Source: Topomyia yanbarensis
Lineage: Eukaryota > Arthropoda > Insecta > Diptera > Culicidae
Direction of reading: 5' to 3'
NCBI RefSeq assembly: GCF_030247195.1
Contig: NC_080672.1
Coordinates: forward strand, 400,537,037 to 400,601,036
DNA length: 64,000 nucleotides
Both the position numbers and the translations under genes were made by a program. Below the pieces are notes generated by a model that was not told the origin of the DNA, did no database searches, and worked only from the letters and a program-made list of their open reading frames with translations. Shown piece by piece: positions 1-11,402 of the stretch (the stretch's first letter is position 1; the number at the start of each line of letters is the position of its first letter).

Positions 1-202
1 GAGTAAGGTTTGGACTATGTACTTTAAAAAATCGCAAAAAAAATATCTGCGAGCTTAAAGATATATAGTCCATTGATTTGCAAATCAGTTGAAAAAGCAT
101 AATTTGCAATCACCACTCACTTTAAATATTTGCCGGTCAAAATTTTTCCTACAGAATTTCATTTGTAGAACCTAAGCCTTTTGGAATAAATTTAAAATCA
201 TT

Positions 203-311
203 TTCCCGGAATTCCCGAATCCCGGGAATGAGAAAATATAATTTCTCGGGAATCGGGACTCCCGGGAAATCTAAAAATCCCGGGATTTCCGGGAAATAAA
301 TTCACGGGATG
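203..311. repeat. CCCGGGA-rich palindromic patch
   Basis: Within about 110 bases the words CCCGGGA, TCCCGGGA and CCGGGAA recur on both strands, so the stretch can pair with itself. The surrounding sequence is AT-rich, so the patch stands out. It resembles a terminal or subterminal block of a DNA transposon, but I could not find a partner end or a coding region, so the element type is open. Confidence 0.55.
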
Positions 312-3300
312 GAAGCTCTAATCCGGATGTTTACGTTTACTTGCAAGGGCCCGGCAGCCATGCTTTAATTCTGCAAGTATAAAACTAATACATTCAAAAA
401 TACCAAATGTTTCCACCTTTCTTTCTCTTCATCTTGGGGAAATATCACTTTTACCCGCAAGTGGCGTTGCTATTACTGTCTCCAGATTCTGGACAGAGTT
501 GCCAGTCTTCTTGATATGCAGTCTTTGCTATTAGAGCATTTTTTCCTTATTATTGTAAATGTATTACGACAGAGTTTTGGGTGTAGAGGTGATACAACTC
601 AATCCAACATCGGTTGTGTAGGTATGACAGAGGGAATAGAAAACACATCGGTATAGTGCATAATTTACCACAGATTTCACCGTTGGCCCATATGTTAAGA
701 TTTTGAATTTAATAAGAATTTAAATTATTACATTTTAGATGCACAAGGATGCTCCGTTTGTGTATGGTATATTTCATTTCGAATACCTAATAACCAAACA
801 CTACTCATGAAATTATTTTTCTTGAAGGAATTTCTAATAAATGACCAGCAACACCAGTGCCGACTAAGATTGCCTAGCCAGGGGTGTCCATGCTTATAGG
901 ACGAAATGTAATGTAAGGAATGTAATATCAATCTTCAACGAATGCATCCATAATGACGGATTCTCTTACGAAATGCCAATAGCTCAAACGGATAACTCCG
1001 TTACTGAAACAGCTTGCTGCAGTTTGTACTGAAAATGTTTCATCATCATTGGAACGAGATTACATCATTCGAAAGGGAAAGTAACCCTTAGATACACAGG
1101 TTTTTCAAACCAGGTTTTGACTCTCCACCATACTGCCCATATATGCATAAGAGTCCCATATTGAAAAACAGCAAGCCGAGAAAAACGCTGTTCAGGATTT
1201 ACATTTTTCGTTGAACCTTATGGATGGGACAACCATGTTTTGGTATTTTTTCGATATTTTCAGAACAAACCTGGTAATCTTATTTGTGCATTATGAATCA
1301 GCGGTGATAAAGAATACAATCCAACAGATACCTCATTTTCCACAAAAATCCATATGGGACTCTTATGCTTATATGGGCAGCATAGTGACAGAGCATTCTC
1401 GTTCAGGCCTTAACACACACACCCCAAAAGATAACGAGCCTTTTTCCGATGCTTACTCAGAAATGTTGCTGGCGTCAGGCGGGGCAAGAACGTTTGAAAA
1501 TTGGCTTTCCAGGAAATCCCGCATAAAAGCACACACCCCGGAGCATGATGACGGGTGTGTTGGTGTGTCGCGACGAAATGTGTCTGTGTGTGCAGTTTCG
1601 TCTGTGGAAAATGGCATCTTAAGTGGGTTTTCATTACCTAACGAGCGAGATGAAACGGGTGTCTAATGTTAGTACGGCATCAGCTGTTCCAAAAGATTTT
1701 CCCCCGCCGTTGTTTAACACCTGCCATTGTTAAATGAATTTTCTAATTAGCTGCTGCACGGTTAGTGTAGTTCCGATTTTCACGGTCGAGTGATTGGATT
1801 TTTAATTGCACGGAAGAGCGTTGATGGAAGGATGTTTGCCATCAGAGGATGAAGTAATTAATTTGAGATTTTGGCCCGAGGTTTCCTAAATTGAGGGAGT
1901 CAGTTTTATGAGAAAAGTTTGGCGCTAAAAGTCGATGATTGCTTTACTAATTAATGGCGGTGCTACGGTATTTAGGAAAATAATAAGGCTTCTAATTGCG
2001 TTCTGGTTGCGTTTATCAAAAATCGGAAGCAACGACGAAATCACATAACTCGCAAATTTCGACAGAGTAATTCCAATTAATTTGGTCGCTTCGACACCCT
2101 ATACTATTGTATCTACTAATTCAAATAACCATCACGGAGGTATGTTTTTTTCAAATCAACTTTCAACTTCGAATAATCTAAGCGGATTTTCCTGGCTCGC
2201 CGAAAGTGAGGCTTTTCTTTCGTTAATAAGTTTGTATATTTGTACCTGTTGTATTGCTGCCTTACTTTCAAAACTTCAACAGAAGCCTTGCAGTTACTTC
2301 AAAGGTATTATACTCATTTGATACACGTGCCGTTTCTCGAATGACATATTGTTTGTTATTGCCATGTACCACCACCTGGCAACTTTTCCGACGCTTGAAA
2401 GCATCGTCACAAATACTTTATTCCGAGGAATCCCTTTAGCTTCCAATCAGAGTGCCGTACCACTATTGCTGTTCAATGGATCCATAATTGGCTTATACCT
2501 AGTGGCTTGTGCTCCGATACGATATAGTGAAATGAAGCCGATCCGGTCCGGGCTTTTTTTTCGTTTGAAAAACTGACAACGAGCCAGAGATAGATTATTA
2601 GCTCAGGGAAAGGGTTTCTTTTCAACAATCAACTGTGAAGGAAATGGATTACAGCGGATCTGCAACAAGTGGCAACGCCTGCTAATTTTTCATTCATCTG
2701 TTGTTGAAATGGTTTCAGTAAGTGATCCGTTCTGCCAAGTAGAAGAAGAGAGGATCATCCTAGTAAAAAAAGCATTTCCAAACGCCAACCTCAAGTCTTA
2801 ACCATTTTTCCTGAACGACGCACAAGAGGATATTGAAAATGAAATCAAATTTACTCTGTCGTTAGCTTGCAGCGCTCCCATCCTATTACGATCCCGGACT
2901 CAATTTCCAATCCAACCAATGGGTGGGCGGACCCGTCGGGACGCATAGACGCCGCCGTTTCAGCTCGTAAGGCCAAGCAAGGATGCTAACCGGAGCAGAG
3001 TAATACTCTCCAAGGACCGGCATCGTCACCCGATGCACGCGATGAGACGCCAACCATCTTGCTTGGTATTCACCAACCGAACGACAGAGGGAAAAAGGAT
3101 ATGAAAATGCTAATGGATTTCCGTTTGTATCTTGTGACGTTTACTAGTTTGCGGCCTATTTTGTGTGTAAGGGCCATTTTCAACCCCTGACTGCCGAAAA
3201 GCAATCCCCAAGCGATGAAACGGGGAGCTCCGCAAATGTAGACATAGTCGTGTGTGTTGGTATATATTTTTAAAGCCAATGTGCTTGTTAGGTCAGTTCA

Positions 3301-4145
3301 AGGGTAGTTGCTGACGCCAGATAGGGGAATTCAAAACAACATTCATTTCGGCCTTCGGAAAGGTTGAAACGGATGAAACATTCACAAACCCAATTCACTT
3401 AAATGTTCTTCAAAAATTCACAGAAATATCATGCAACTAAACTATTATAAGAAATTTTGAGCATTAAAACTTAAATATTCCGTTTCAAAGCTAAGCGCTA
3501 ACCAAAGCGTAAAATATGTATCCTCTTTATCCGGCAGTACGAATAATTGCCCAAGCAAAATCCCAGACGCCTCCTAAACTAATTTGAAGATAAATTTACC
3601 GCTGTCCTGGGAAACTTATTCACATAGCAAAAAAAAAAAACAACCTCAACCGAAGGATTATTCGTGTTTAGCTGATGGTCTTCCAAGCGGCAGCGGCCAG
3701 GTCGTTTGCGACACCGCCATAAAGGCAAAAATCCTGCCGTAAAAAGTACCCGTGGTGAAAATACTCTTGCACGCTGAACGCTTTTTTCCGTGGTATGGTG
3801 ACTGAAGCGGAGAAAAAGGATATATAAAAGACTGAATGCTCAAAACTCATTAAGATCGTAATTGATTCATTTGGGTGATCTACAAGATTGAGTCGCTTTT
3901 AGATTAGTGTGCAAAGGGAAGCAAGGAAAAAGTTAATTTTTAGGGTAATTGTAATCTATAAGAATCATTTTCAGTTTCAGACTCCAGCTCAAATTAAAGC
4001 CAAAACTTCGAGGATAGGCATGCGCAGGGAAGTCCTCTGTATTGCCAGTTTTAAAACACATTCTTTGAACACACGCCATGCAAAAATTATGCTGAAACAA
4101 ACACTTTACTTTCACAGAGTATCGTTAATACCAACAAATTTAAAA
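312..4145. other. No supported gene
   Basis: This 3.8-kb stretch contains only short open frames on both strands with no recognisable domain. A somewhat GC-richer block near 2880-3060 has no readable protein. Nothing here could be assigned to a gene or a known repeat family by eye. Confidence 0.5.
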
Positions 4146-4428
4146 TTCAGGAATTCAGAATGCAACCAAAAACAAAACACTGAGAACAGAAAACAAAAAC
4201 AACAAAAAACAAAAAAGAGAAAAGCGAAAATCGAAAATTTAACATCGAAAAACGAAAATTGAAAATCGAACATTGAACATCGAACATCGAACATTGAACA
4301 TTGAACATTGAACATTGAACATTGAACATCGATCATCGATCATCGATCATCGATCATCGATCATCGATCATCGATCATCGAACATCGAAAATCGAAAATC
4401 GAAAATCGAACATCGAAAATCGAACATC
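4146..4428. repeat. Variant edge of heptamer satellite
   Basis: The left edge of the 7-bp array. It grades from loosely related A-rich sequence into blocks of GAACATT and GAACATC (to about 4330), seven exact copies of GATCATC (4331-4379), and then an interleaved mixture of GAACATC and GAAAATC (4380-4428) before the homogeneous core. Every variant keeps the 7-base period. This block structure at an edge is what is expected when unequal exchange homogenises the centre of an array and leaves older variants at its margins. Confidence 0.9.
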
Positions 4429-5352
4429 GAAAATCGAAAATCGAAAATCGAAAATCGAAAATCGAAAATCGAAAATCGAAAATCGAAAATCGAAAATCGA
4501 AAATCGAAAATCGAAAATCGAAAATCGAAAATCGAAAATCGAAAATCGAAAATCGAAAATCGAAAATCGAAAATCGAAAATCGAAAATCGAAAATCGAAA
4601 ATCGAAAATCGAAAATCGAAAATCGAAAATCGAAAATCGAAAATCGAAAATCGAAAATCGAAAATCGAAAATCGAAAATCGAAAATCGAAAATCGAAAAT
4701 CGAAAATCGAAAATCGAAAATCGAAAATCGAAAATCGAAAATCGAAAATCGAAAATCGAAAATCGAAAATCGAAAATCGAAAATCGAAAATCGAAAATCG
4801 AAAATCGAAAATCGAAAATCGAAAATCGAAAATCGAAAATCGAAAATCGAAAATCGAAAATCGAAAATCGAAAATCGAAAATCGAAAATCGAAAATCGAA
4901 AATCGAAAATCGAAAATCGAAAATCGAAAATCGAAAATCGAAAATCGAAAATCGAAAATCGAAAATCGAAAATCGAAAATCGAAAATCGAAAATCGAAAA
5001 TCGAAAATCGAAAATCGAAAATCGAAAATCGAAAATCGAAAATCGAAAATCGAAAATCGAAAATCGAAAATCGAAAATCGAAAATCGAAAATCGAAAATC
5101 GAAAATCGAAAATCGAAAATCGAAAATCGAAAATCGAAAATCGAAAATCGAAAATCGAAAATCGAAAATCGAAAATCGAAAATCGAAAATCGAAAATCGA
5201 AAATCGAAAATCGAAAATCGAAAATCGAAAATCGAAAATCGAAAATCGAAAATCGAAAATCGAAAATCGAAAATCGAAAATCGAAAATCGAAAATCGAAA
5301 ATCGAAAATCGAAAATCGAAAATCGAAAATCGAAAATCGAAAATCGAAAATC
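4429..5352. repeat. Perfect (GAAAATC)132 satellite core
   Basis: 924 bases made of 132 uninterrupted identical heptamers GAAAATC. Because 7 is not a multiple of 3 and the unit has no stop codon in any phase on either strand, all six reading frames are open; they read as heptapeptide repeats KIENRKS (plus) and FDFRFSI (minus). These frames are a consequence of the repeat and are not evidence of a protein. The copy count depends on the assembly being correct through a perfect repeat. Confidence 0.97.
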
Positions 5353-7100
5353 AAAAATCGAGAAAATTGAAAATTTTGAAAATTGTAAAAATTGAATATT
5401 GCAAATTGTAAAAAATTTCTGAAAATTAGCGGACCCGAACGACAACAATTAAATAAAGATAAACAACATTGGAAATTGAGAAAATTAATACTCGTGAAAA
5501 TTGAAAATTATGAAAATTGAAAATTGTGGAAGTTGAAAATTGTAAGAATTGAAAACTGAAAATTATGAGACTTGAAAATTGTGCAAATTACAAATTATGA
5601 AAATAGTGGAAATTGCGAATTATGAAAATTAAAAATTGTTAAAATAGAAAATTGTGAGAATTGAAAATTGTAAGAATTGAAAACTGCGAAGACTGAAAAT
5701 TATGAAAATTAAAAATTGAGAAAATTAAAATTTGTGAAAATTGAAAATTGCGGAAATTTAAAATTTTTAAAATTCAAAATTGTAAACATAGAAAATTATG
5801 AAAATTTACAAACTGCAATAGTAAAAATTAAAAATTGTGAAAATTTAATATTGTGAAAATTTTAAATTGTTAAAAAAAATTGCGACAATTAAAAATTGTA
5901 AAAATTAAAAACTGAAAATTAAAAATTGTGAAAATTAAAAAAAGCGGAAATAGAAATTTGTGAAAATTGAACATTCTGAAAACTGCCGGACCCGAATGAC
6001 AACAAAAAGGATCCTAAATAAAGACAAAAAATGGATTGTTTTGAAAATCGAAAATTGAAAACTGAGAAAATTTAAAATTGTGAAAAATGAAAATTGTGGA
6101 AATTGAAAAATGTAAAAATTGAAAATTGTGCAAATTAATAGTTATGAAAATTGTGAAAATCGCAAATTATGAAAATTAAATATTGTGAAAATAGGAAATT
6201 GTGAAAATAGAAAATTGCAAGAATTGAAAATTGCGAAGACTGAAAATTATGGATGATAAAAATCGTGAAAATTAAAAATTGTAAAAATTGTGAAAATTCA
6301 AAATTGGGAAATTTTGAAAATTGAAAATTGTGAAAATTTAACATCGTAAAAATTGAAAACTGTGAAAATCAAAATTTTTTGAAATTGAGCATTGTAAAAA
6401 TTGAAAATTAAAAATCGTAAACATTGAAAATTGTGAAAATTGAAATTTATAAAAAATGAAAATTGTGAAAATAGAAAATTGAAATTAGAGCACTTAAAAA
6501 TAGTGAAAATTAAAAATATTGCGGAAATTGAAAATTGTGAAAGTTGAAAATTGTGAAACTAGAATATTGTGAAAACTGAAAATTGTTAAATTTGAAAACT
6601 ATGAAAACTGAAAGTCGAAAATAGTGAAAATTAAAAGTCATGAAAATTGTGAGAATAGAAAAATACGAACATTAAAAATTGTGAAAATTGAAAATTGTGA
6701 AAATTGAAATTTGAGCAAATTGAAAATTGAGACAATTGAAAATTGTGAAAATTTAAAATGGCGAAAATTGAAAATTGTGAGAATTGAAAGTCGTAAAAAT
6801 TTAAAATTGTGTAAATTGAAAATTGTAAAAATCGAAAAGTGTGAAAATTGAAAATTTCAAAAATTGGAAATTGTGAAAATTGAAAATTTGAAATAGTGTA
6901 AATTAAATCTTGCAAAAATTCAAAATAGTGTGAATTAAACCTTAGAAAAATTGAAAATTAAGAATGCGAATATTACAAATTGTGAAAATAGATAATTACA
7001 AAAAATGAAAATCGAATGTCAAAAAAATGTAAAAATTAAAAATAGTAGGAATTGGAAATTTTGAAAGTTGCATGTCGTGTAAATTGAACATGTTTAAATT
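5353..7100. repeat. Decayed GAAAATT / GTGAAAATT array
   Basis: About 1.75 kb of diverged units of 7 bases (GAAAATT) and 9 bases (GTGAAAATT), directly continuous with the perfect core. A non-repeat tag GGACCCGAA appears at 5431 and again at 5988, and GCGAAGAC appears near 5686 and 6233. This shows a larger duplicated block of roughly 550 bases inside the array. No coding potential beyond frames opened by low complexity. Confidence 0.85.
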
Positions 7101-8529
7101 TAAAATTGTGAAAACTCCCAAGTCCTCAAGTCCGAAGTCAAGAACTACAAGTATTAAATCCCTAGTTTTAAGTACCAAGTCCCTAGTCGCTAGTTCCAAG
7201 CCTTCAAGCCCACAACAACCATGTTCTTAGTATCAAATTCAAAGCTCAACTCCCAAGATACAAGATCCAATCTTATGTTTCAAGTCCTAAATCGCAAGTT
7301 AAAACCCTCAAGTCCCACAAACTAAATTCCAAGTCCCAAATCCTAGGTCCCTTCGCAGTCCGAGCATTCAAAACTTGCGATCTCTAGAGTACCAAGCAGC
7401 AACCTCCAAATCCTAAATCCCATGTCTCTATTCCAAAATTCACAGCCGCAAGTACCATTTCGCAAGTTTCGAGTCCCATGTCTCAAGTCCCAAACTCCCA
7501 TATCCCAAGTTCGAAATCTCCCGAATCTCCAGTTCACAACAACATAGCCGAATCCTGTAGTCTCAATTTCCAAATAACAAATTCTAGATCCTGAGTCATC
7601 AACCACAAGACCCAAGCGTTATGTTCCAATTACCAAATCGCAAAATACCTGATTCCATGTTTCAGATCCCAAGCCGCAAGTTCCAAGTTCCAAGCTACAA
7701 GTCCCACGTCTCAAGTTCCTAGCCCCAAGTTCAAAGCTAAAGTCCCAAATCTTCTGTATTCTAAGTCACAAATATCCCAAGTCCCAAGGCCGATGCTACA
7801 ATTACCAAATGCAAATATTTAAAGTCAAGATCTCCCGAATCTCAAGCTTTTAATCTTCGAGTCTCGCATCCTAAATCCCAAGTTCCAAATAATAAACCCC
7901 AAGTCTCAAGTCATCAGCCGCAAGACCAAGGTTTTTGATCTAGTTACCAAGTCGCTAGTTCCATATCCCATGTTTCAAGTCTCAATTCTTAGGTTCCAAA
8001 TTACTAGACTTAAATATCAAGATCCTAGTACACAGAACCAAATTTCATGCCTCAAGTCTCAAATCCCAAGTCTCAAGTCTAAAGTCCCAGATCCCAATTT
8101 CCAAGTAATAAGTCCAAAATCTCAAGTACCAAGTTCCATGTCCATTTGCTATGTCTCAAGTCCCAAATTCAAAGCCGGACGTCCCAAATCTCCTATATCT
8201 TAAGCCACAAATATCCCCAGTCTCAGCACAAAGCCGTAAGCGCCAAATTCAAAAATTTAAAGCCCCAAGTTTCAAGTCCTTGATCTCATGTCCCGAGTCC
8301 CAGGTAACGAGTGCAAAGCTTCAAATCCTCGGCCCCAATGCCTAAGTCTTATGTTCCAAGTGCCAAACCAAAACCCTAATTCAAAGCACCACGTCTCAAG
8401 TCCCACATTTCACTTCCCATGGTTCAAATCCCAAACTCATTTTCCAAGTTCCTTCATAGTCGCAGGTCCCAAGTCCCAAATCTTCCAAGTCCCAAACCCT
8501 TCGCCCCGAATCCCCAATCACCCATGTTT
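7101..8529. repeat. Diverged CAAGTCC heptamer field
   Basis: The sequence switches to words such as CAAGTCC, CAAATCC, CAAGTCT and CCAAGTC. Reading around 8050-8130 gives consecutive 7-base units (CAAGTCT, CAAATCC, CAAGTCT, CAAGTCT, AAAGTCC, CAGATCC, CAATTTC), so the period is again seven. It is more diverged than the GAAAATC core but occupies the same domain, and the two consensus words can be aligned with a few changes. Interpreted as an older satellite field. Confidence 0.8.
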
Positions 8530-8534
8530 CAAGT

Positions 8535-9100
8535 TGTTGACGTTTCACACTAGCACTGATCTCAACACAGCATAGCTGTATGATTGACAGATGAGACGAA
8601 TGAGCGTGTCGTTCTCACTGTTAAATACATATGTGTAGAAACTTAACGAAAGAAGTGAGAGACATTGAAGAGAGGAGAGATGGGGATAAAATAATGAGAG
8701 GAGAAATTAATGTTTCGAGAGAAGTCTCCAGCATATGTTTTTTGTAACTTTCTGTGTATGTGGTATGAGTTTGAAAATTATCGGCATTCGTAATCAGCCT
8801 TCATAGCGATAGGTTCGTCACCGTCCGTAGTGACGTTTGAATATTTGTACTTAGTTTGTAATATCGTGTAGTAAAGTATAGTTCGTAGTGAAATAAACGT
8901 GTAAGGTAATAAATGTAGTTTAGTGTCAGGAAATAAAGTGTTTGATGTGTAATGTGTTATGTGTGTACTACATAATTTCCGAACTGGCACAGTGACGCTA
9001 TCTGCGCAAAAGTAGTTCAACTAAAACTACAGATGGACACGGTAAAATCGGGTACGGACTAAAAACCACGGAGGAACGCTATTTGGCAAGGGTCACAACA
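8535..9100 (+). mobile_element. Probable solo LTR inside the heptamer field
   Basis: A 566-bp non-repetitive block interrupts the CAAGTCC field. It starts TGTTGACGTT and ends GTCACAACA, so it has TGTTG...CAACA ends like Ty1/copia-type LTRs, and it contains several AATAAA signals in its second half (near 8890-8940). CAAGT stands on both sides (8530-8534 and 9101-9105) as a possible 5-bp target duplication; because CAAGT is also the satellite word, that match is weak evidence. An alternative is a 5' LTR ending at TACTACA (8972) followed by leader sequence. Confidence 0.55.
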
Positions 9101-9370
9101 CAAGTCACAAATCTTCCATTTCCTAAGTCACAAATATCCCAATTCTCAAACCCAAAGTCCCAAATATACCAAATTCCAAAGATTTGAAGTCCTGAGCCCC
9201 AAGCTTCAAGTCCCAAATTTCTGAACGTTCCAAGTCCCAAGCTTCATGTCTTAAGCCTTCAATCTCCCATGTCCCTAGTTGCAAGTTCCAAATATATCAA
9301 GCCCCAAGTCGCAAGTCAACAGCCACATGTACCAAATCTCAAGCTTCAAGTCTCAAATGCAGCAACCCTC
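9101..9370. repeat. Resumed CAAGTCC heptamer field
   Basis: After the LTR-like insertion the CAAGTCC/CAAATCC words continue for about 270 bases and then stop. This indicates that the insertion split a pre-existing array. Confidence 0.75.
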
Positions 9371-9582
9371 GCGAACGGGCAGCGGCATAGGAATCAAAAA
9401 CGGAAACAAATTTGCCAGATCTGCGGGATTTTTATTGATTGCAACACACTTCACTAACGCAAATGCTGTCTCTGTCTGATTACAAAACAATAAACAACTT
9501 AGCAAATGCCAAATTTTTCCACGTAGCTGTTACGGTCATATTCCATTTAGAGGGGGAAAATGTACTTTTGCATATAAAATAT

Positions 9583-11366
9583 TTAAAATAATCCATAAAG
9601 AATTGTAAAACGATCCATAAAAAAGTTATCCATGTTCCATAAAACAAAACTGAAAAGCCATAAAACAGTGTGAATGATCCATAAAAAAGGGTGATTTGAT
9701 CCATAGATTATGTAAAATTGAACCATAAAATGGTCGCAAAAGAGCACTAAAATAGTAATAAAAGAGCAATTAAAATCAACCAATGACCCATAAAAATATT
9801 AGAAATGTTCCATAAAATGATACATTTTGCGCCATATATTAACTGACATTGATCCATAGAATATTAACAATGTACATTAAAACACGTCGATATGTTCCAT
9901 AATATCGACAAAAATGTTCCACGATATTACAAAGTGGAGCAATAAAATTTTAGAAAAAGTTCCATAAATTTGATGAAAATGTTTGCTAAATAATTTTTCT
10001 TGGTCCATAGAAGATGTAAAAATGAACATTAGAAATGATTCATATATCGAACGTTAAATTATGGTTCGTGGATATTTACAAAACGATCCATAAGAAAAGA
10101 AAATGTAAAACGATCCATTAATATGTGCTTATGCACTAGAAAAAATAAATTTAATGAATTCATGCAAAATGTTATGGAAAACTGAAAAAATAAGTTGTGC
10201 TTAATTATTTCCCATAACAGTAACAGTGTTTTAACAAGTGAGCTTATACTGGGAGCTAGTGTGATGTGGCTTGGCCGCATATCCGAGGCCAAGGATCCGA
10301 AGCGGCGCAAAGCCGCTGAGGATCCGTTGGTCGAGGCATTGATTAACCCGTAGCTGGAATTACAAGCGAACCTGTGGTCCTCTCGTTTGCCCGGTTTACT
10401 TAAACATAGGGGCTATAGCTAGTTAAAAGCCGACTGAGCGGCAGCGAAGTCGGACAGTGCACTAGAAAGCGATGTGGCGTAGCCACATTAGTCAGTTTTC
10501 GTGTATAAAGTGTCCGTTTTCGCTTCAGATAGTCATTCAGATAGTATTTGCGACTCGTGCCAGCCTGTATCAGTGGTCTAATAACTCTCAGCGCTCTAAT
10601 ATCATAAATACCCTGACGTTTAAAGAGTTACCATAATGATTTCAGGTTAGCTAAGGTCAGTTAGCTGACTAATGGGATACGGAAGCTGAAGTTTAACTAT
10701 AATGTATGCATTGTTTGTTGTAGTTTGACATTAAAACCAAATGTAATAAACTTTATTATTAGTTCGAATAGCAAAAATTTCGCATGAATTGATTAAATTT
10801 AATTTGTCTGGTGCATAAGCACATATTGATGGATCGTTTTACATTTTCTTTTCTAATGAATCGTTTTGTAAATATCCAAGAACCATAATTTAAGGTTCGA
10901 TATATGAATTGTTTCTAATGTTCATTTTTACATCTTCTATGGACCAAGAAAAATTATTTAGCCAGCATTTTCATCAAATTTATGGAACTTTTCCTAACAT
11001 TTTATTGCTCCATTTTGTAATACCGTGGAACATTTTTGTCGATATTATGGAACATATCGATGTGTTTTAATGTACATTGTTAATATTCTATGGATCAATG
11101 TCAGTTAATTTATGGCGCAAAATGTATCATTTTATGGAACATTTCCAATATTTTTATGGGGCATTGGTTGATTTTAATTGCTCTTTTATTACTATTTTTG
11201 TGCTCTTTTGCGACCATTTTATGGTTCAATTTTATATAATCAATGGATCAAATCACCCTTTTTATGGATCATCCACACTGTTTTATGGATTTTCAGTTTT
11301 GTTTTATGGAACATGGACAACTTTTTTATGGATCGTTTTTCAATTTTTCATGGATCATTTTTGTTG
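9583..11366. mobile_element. Foldback element with ~590-bp inverted arms
   Basis: The sequence at about 9583-10170 is the reverse complement, with scattered mismatches and short indels, of 10781-11366. The arms are built from a recurring motif GATCCATAAAA / GTTCCATAAAA, so the inverted repeats are themselves internally repetitive, as in Drosophila FB-type foldback elements. The direct repeat CCATTTAGAGG lies outside each arm (9543-9553 and 11392-11402) and may be an 11-bp target duplication, as in Mutator-like elements, but 25-30 poorly matching bases separate it from the clear arm ends. No transposase is encoded, so the element is non-autonomous. Confidence 0.85.
10171..10780. other. Loop of the foldback element with hairpin series
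   Basis: The ~600-bp spacer between the arms is GC-richer than the arms and contains at least four local hairpins: 10264-10280, 10301-10317 (AGCGGC / GCCGCT), 10430-10453 (CCGACT / AGTCGG) and 10472-10488 (ATGTGGC / GCCACAT). A TATAAAG word at about 10504 is followed by TCATTCAG at about 10531, as in an LTR promoter. A poly(A)-like AATAAA lies near 10745. It may be an LTR fragment captured by the foldback element; its ends were not resolved. Confidence 0.45.
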
Positions 11367-11402
11367 TTTTAGCGGCACAAACTTAGGGCTGCCATTTAGA
11401 GG

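Noticed and set aside
4429..5352. CRISPR-like or centromeric array
   Set aside because: There are no spacers between units, and a 1-kb heptamer array is far too small to claim a centromere.
4315..5448. Long open frames of 328-357 codons on both strands
   Set aside because: They are created by a stop-free 7-bp tandem repeat; all six frames are open and encode only a heptapeptide repeat.
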